A DNA stretch of 54,141 nucleotides from Allobacillus saliphilus (GTDB lineage Bacteria; Bacillota; Bacilli; Bacillales; Alkalibacillaceae), in NCBI RefSeq assembly GCF_018138385.1, contig NZ_JAGSIE010000017.1, positions 1 through 54,141 of the forward strand. Direction: 5' to 3'. This document shows positions 51,476-54,141 of this stretch, piece after piece (positions within the stretch are counted from its first letter, which is position 1; every line of letters starts with the position of its first letter). The translations under genes were made by a program, and so were the position numbers. The notes beneath the pieces were generated by a model. The model saw only the letters and a program-made list of their open reading frames with translations. It was not told the origin of the DNA and did no database searches.

Positions 51476-52269
51476 ATCAATCCTTTATCATTGGTCAATA
51501 TGTACCAAAGGAATCACCTGTTCATGCGTTAGATGCACGTACCAAATTAGTGATCGTATTTTTTTACGTCCTCGTGACCTTTTCTGCTGAGACATTGAGT
51601 AGCTACTTGATCTTATTTCTCTTTGCTGCATTTGGCGCGGTTATGTCTCGCGTACACCCTTTATTTATCGTGAAAGGCTTGCGTCCGATATGGTTTATCA
51701 TCATATTGACGTTTATCTTACACTTATTCATACAACGCCAGGGAGAGGTATTATTCTCGATTTTCGGATATGCGATTTACGACCAAGCGGTTATCCAAGC
51801 AGCAATCATCTCATCCCGGTTATTTTTACTTATCTTAATGACGACACTGTTAACGTTAACAACGACACCAATTTCGATTACCGATGCAGTTGAAACATTA
51901 CTGAAACCTTTAAAATCGCTTAAACTACCTATCCATGAACTAGCCTTGATGATGTCGATTTCTTTGCGGTTCATTCCAACACTGATTGAAGAAACGGACA
52001 AAATCTCGAAAGCACAAGCATCTCGAGGGATTGATTTTCGAACAGGGAAGTGGCGTGATCGGTTGAAGGCGATTTTTGCTTTATTGATTCCACTGTTTAT
52101 TAGTGCCTTTAAACGAGCGGAAGACTTAGCGATGGCGATGGAAGCAAGAGGATACAGAGGCGATTATGGAAGAACGAAATTCAGGGAATTGAAATTTACG
52201 TCGCTTGATTTAATCGTATTTCTAATATTTATCATCATTGTTATTGGATTCTTTTATTTCAATGGTTAG
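51472..52269 (+). CDS. ecfT: ECF transporter transmembrane component EcfT
   Basis: The 265-residue protein has about 5-6 membrane helices. The two Ala-Arg-Gly-type coupling-helix motifs that dock on the ATPases are visible as QASRGIDFRTG and AMEARGYRGD. The N-terminal signature HALDARTKLVIV is conserved. It overlaps ecfA2 by 4 nt. No S component is encoded nearby, consistent with the shared (group II) type. Confidence 0.94.
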   Translation: MNQSFIIGQYVPKESPVHALDARTKLVIVFFYVLVTFSAETLSSYLILFLFAAFGAVMSRVHPLFIVKGLRPIWFIIILTFILHLFIQRQGEVLFSIFGYAIYDQAVIQAAIISSRLFLLILMTTLLTLTTTPISITDAVETLLKPLKSLKLPIHELALMMSISLRFIPTLIEETDKISKAQASRGIDFRTGKWRDRLKAIFALLIPLFISAFKRAEDLAMAMEARGYRGDYGRTKFRELKFTSLDLIVFLIFIIIVIGFFYFNG

Positions 52270-52279
52270 GAGTCAGATT

Positions 52280-53017
52280 ATGCAACGATTGAAAGTACAA
52301 ATAGCTTACGATGGAACCTTGTTTTCGGGATTCCAAGTCCAAGTAAATGCGCGAACTGTACAGGAAGAAATTGAAAAAAGCTTAATGAAAATTCATCAAC
52401 AAGCTATTCGAATATATGCATCGGGTCGGACGGATTCAGGTGTGCATGCAAAAGCACAAGTCATTCACTTTGATAGCCCATTAGATCTTACCGAAACGAA
52501 TTGGAAGAGGGCACTTCAAACGACGTTGCCAAACGATATTTCAATTGGAAAAGTTGAAAAAGTTTCTCGTGATTTTCATGCTCGAAAAGATGCACGAGAT
52601 AAAACGTACCGGTATTTTATTCGTTATTCAAAAGATTATGATGTATTCAGTAGAAATCATGAATGGCATATTCGTTATCCATTGGACATTGAAGAGATGA
52701 AAAAAGCAGCTGCACAAATACAAGGGACACATGACTTTACCTCATTTTCAGCTTCCAAAACGAACGTAAAAGGAGACAAAACACGGACAATCCATAACGT
52801 TGACCTACTTGAATCGGATGAACATGTAGTGGTTGAAGTGACTGGTGATGGTTTTTTGACTCATATGGTGAGAATTATAGTCGGTACATTAGTCGATATT
52901 GGCAGCAAGCGGAAGAACCTTCAGTGCATTCAGGAAGCATTTGAAACAAACGATCGTCGTGTGCTTGGCCAAACTGCACCGCCTCAGGGGTTGTTTTTGT
53001 GGAAAGTTAATTATTAG
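52280..53017 (+). CDS. truA: tRNA pseudouridine synthase A
   Basis: The 245-residue protein modifies positions 38-40 of tRNA anticodon arms. The catalytic Asp is in ASGRTDSGVHA near residue 55, with KTYRYFI and the C-terminal GFLTHMVRIIVGTLVDIGS and APPQGLFL motifs. I chose ATG 52280 after TTAGGAG; the frame from 52238 overlaps ecfT without need. In most Bacillales rplM-rpsI follow; here they do not. It overlaps the convergent gene by 4 nt. Confidence 0.95.
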   Translation: MQRLKVQIAYDGTLFSGFQVQVNARTVQEEIEKSLMKIHQQAIRIYASGRTDSGVHAKAQVIHFDSPLDLTETNWKRALQTTLPNDISIGKVEKVSRDFHARKDARDKTYRYFIRYSKDYDVFSRNHEWHIRYPLDIEEMKKAAAQIQGTHDFTSFSASKTNVKGDKTRTIHNVDLLESDEHVVVEVTGDGFLTHMVRIIVGTLVDIGSKRKNLQCIQEAFETNDRRVLGQTAPPQGLFLWKVNY

Positions 53018-53250
53018 AGTGGATTAAAAATTCGTGATAAACGTTCATTCGTTTCAATTTGATTCTGTTCGAGCTTGTCAAACCGGTTAGCGAGGTTATG
53101 ATGACTTTGACTTTTTGTCAGCTGTTTAAATCGATTGGCCAGATTGTAATGACTTTTTTCAAGTCGATCGAACCGGTGTATGATGGTTTTTTGACCTTCA
53201 GAAAGTTCTTTAACGACTTGAACGATAAATTGCAATTGACTTTCTGACAT
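53014..53250 (-). CDS. Small coiled-coil protein with internal repeat, unknown function
   Basis: The 78-residue hydrophilic protein starts at ATG 53250 behind a strong AAAGGAGG on the minus strand. It is rich in Gln, Asn, Arg, Lys and Glu with leucines and phenylalanines at heptad-like positions, suggesting an amphipathic coiled coil. NLANRF occurs twice, in HYNLANRFKQLTKSQ and HHNLANRFDKLEQNQ, 18 residues apart, with a third related piece at IHRFDRLEKS. No membrane segment or signal peptide is seen. I do not recognise the family. It is convergent with truA and divergent from purB, and is the only minus-strand gene here. Confidence 0.75.
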   Translation of the reverse strand: MSESQLQFIVQVVKELSEGQKTIIHRFDRLEKSHYNLANRFKQLTKSQSHHNLANRFDKLEQNQIETNERLSRIFNPL

Positions 53251-53294
53251 ACTAAGTTTCCTCCTTTACTTGTATTTTAATTATGTGTACATTA

Positions 53295-53322
53295 ATTTTA
53301 TCAGGTCGAATCCGAAATACAA
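53295..53322 (-). promoter_or_regulatory. Candidate promoter of the minus-strand coiled-coil gene
   Basis: Read on the minus strand, TTGTAT (53322-53317) and TAAAAT (53300-53295) have a 16-bp spacer. It lies about 45 nt upstream of the ATG, in the AT-rich region shared with purB. Confidence 0.45.
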
Positions 53323-53438
53323 GTTATATAAAATTTAATTAAGAAGCAAAACAACCATTATTTAAACAACATAAACAGAAAAACAAACAGTAAAACATAC
53401 ACAAAATGAGTTTTAAGGAAAATTGGAGGTTTTCATCA

Positions 53439-54141
53439 ATGATCGAACGCTATACGAGAGAAGAAATGGGTCGTATTTGGACAGAAGAAAATCGTTTTCA
53501 AGCTTGGCTTGAGGTGGAAATATTAGCTTGTGAAGCGTGGGCTGAGCTTGGTGTCATTCCTGAATCAGATGCTAAAAAAATACGCGAACGTGCTTCTTTT
53601 CAAACAGACCGGATTAAGGAAATTGAAGCCGAGACGAAGCATGATGTCGTCGCATTTACGCGTGCCGTTTCTGAATCTTTGGGTGACGAGAAAAAATGGG
53701 TTCATTATGGGCTGACTTCAACGGATGTCGTCGATACGGCGTTGTCTTATGTCATCCGCCAAGCAAACGAGATTTTGCGTAACGATTTAAATCGGATTAT
53801 CGACGTGCTAGCAAAGCGTGCGATTGAACACAAGCATACCGTCATGATGGGAAGAACGCACGGTGTTCATGCAGAACCTACGACATTCGGATTGAAATTA
53901 GCACTTTGGTATGAAGAGATGAAGCGGAACTTAGAACGTTTTGAAGAAGCGGCAAGAGGCATTGAATTTGGAAAGCTATCTGGTGCTGTCGGGACATATG
54001 CCAATATCGATCCGTATGTGGAACACTACGTCTGTGAAAAGCTTGGACTTTCACCGGCACCGATATCTACACAGACGCTACAACGTGACCGACATGCGCA
54101 TTATGTATCAACCATCGCATTAATTGCAACGTCGATCGAGA
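53439..54141 (+). CDS. purB: Adenylosuccinate lyase (5' part, runs off the window)
   Basis: The frame from ATG 53439 (TTGGAGG 9 nt upstream) stays open to the window edge, giving 234 codons of an expected ~430. It closely follows B. subtilis Pur[57 protein letters not shown], the catalytic-His region [15 protein letters not shown] and [13 protein letters not shown]. It cleaves SAICAR and adenylosuccinate in purine synthesis. purE and purK, which normally precede it, are absent upstream. Whether purC and others follow cannot be seen. Confidence 0.95.
   Translation, partial: MIERYTREEMGRIWTEENRFQAWLEVEILACEAWAELGVIPESDAKKIRERASFQTDRIKEIEAETKHDVVAFTRAVSESLGDEKKWVHYGLTSTDVVDTALSYVIRQANEILRNDLNRIIDVLAKRAIEHKHTVMMGRTHGVHAEPTTFGLKLALWYEEMKRNLERFEEAARGIEFGKLSGAVGTYANIDPYVEHYVCEKLGLSPAPISTQTLQRDRHAHYVSTIALIATSIE

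Noticed and set aside
53251-53438. A PurR box or purine riboswitch upstream of purB
   Set aside because: One CCGAA lies within AATCCGAAATAC (near 53309-53320), but no second oppositely oriented PurBox and no purine aptamer stems are visible.

Overview
The window is a chromosomal segment of a low-GC Gram-positive bacterium of the order Bacillales (Bacillaceae/Planococcaceae type; I cannot name the genus). The evidence is the gene order, which follows the Bacillus subtilis order from an rRNA operon through ctsR-mcsA-mcsB-clpC, ispD-ispF-gltX-cysE-cysS, sigH, rpoBC and the S10-spc-alpha cluster to truA. Strong AGGAGG-type ribosome binding sites, frequent GTG/TTG starts and Firmicutes regulators (CtsR box, T-box, L10 leader) agree with this. 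Nearly everything is on the + strand.

Layout: 1-256 is the end of an rRNA operon (23S end, 5S, terminator). 414-1112 is an MgtC-family membrane protein. 1177-5917 is the CtsR-controlled protein quality-control operon. 5986-8652 holds radA and a PIN-TRAM membrane protein; disA, which sits between them in B. subtilis, is absent. 8717-11407 is ispD-ispF-gltX. 11453-15499 is a cysteine-specific T-box followed by cysE-cysS-mrnC-rlmB-rae1. 15512-16235 is sigH. 16243-20428 is rpmG-secE-nusG-rplK-rplA-(L10 leader)-rplJ-rplL. 20503-33644 is a methyltransferase, rpoB, rpoC, an L7Ae-like protein, rpsL, rpsG, fusA and tuf. 34274-49476 is the uninterrupted S10-spc-alpha cluster with secY, adk, map, infA, rpmJ and rpoA. 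49806-53017 is the ECF transporter energizing module (ecfA1-ecfA2-ecfT) plus truA. The window ends with a small coiled-coil gene on the minus strand and the 5' part of purB.

Most genes make or control the translation and transcription machinery: ribosomal proteins, RNA polymerase alpha/beta/beta', NusG, IF-1, EF-G, EF-Tu, tRNA synthetases, rRNA and tRNA modification enzymes, and the Sec translocase. Regulation visible in the sequence includes a CtsR operator, a Cys T-box, an L10 leader, two probable L1 binding sites, and several sigma-A promoters.

The unusual features are mostly outside the genes. Two intergenic tandem arrays, both with an exact 52-bp period and a shared core, flank the S10-spc-alpha cluster (after tuf and after rplQ). 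A roughly 250-bp GC-rich element with terminal inverted repeats lies between the L10 attenuator and rplJ. Large perfect inverted repeats surround the promoters in front of the L7Ae-like gene and tuf. nusG is preceded by a possible 39-codon leader ORF. RpoB has Tyr instead of Asp in the rifampicin-binding region. rplM-rpsI are missing after truA, where a synteny break leads to purB.
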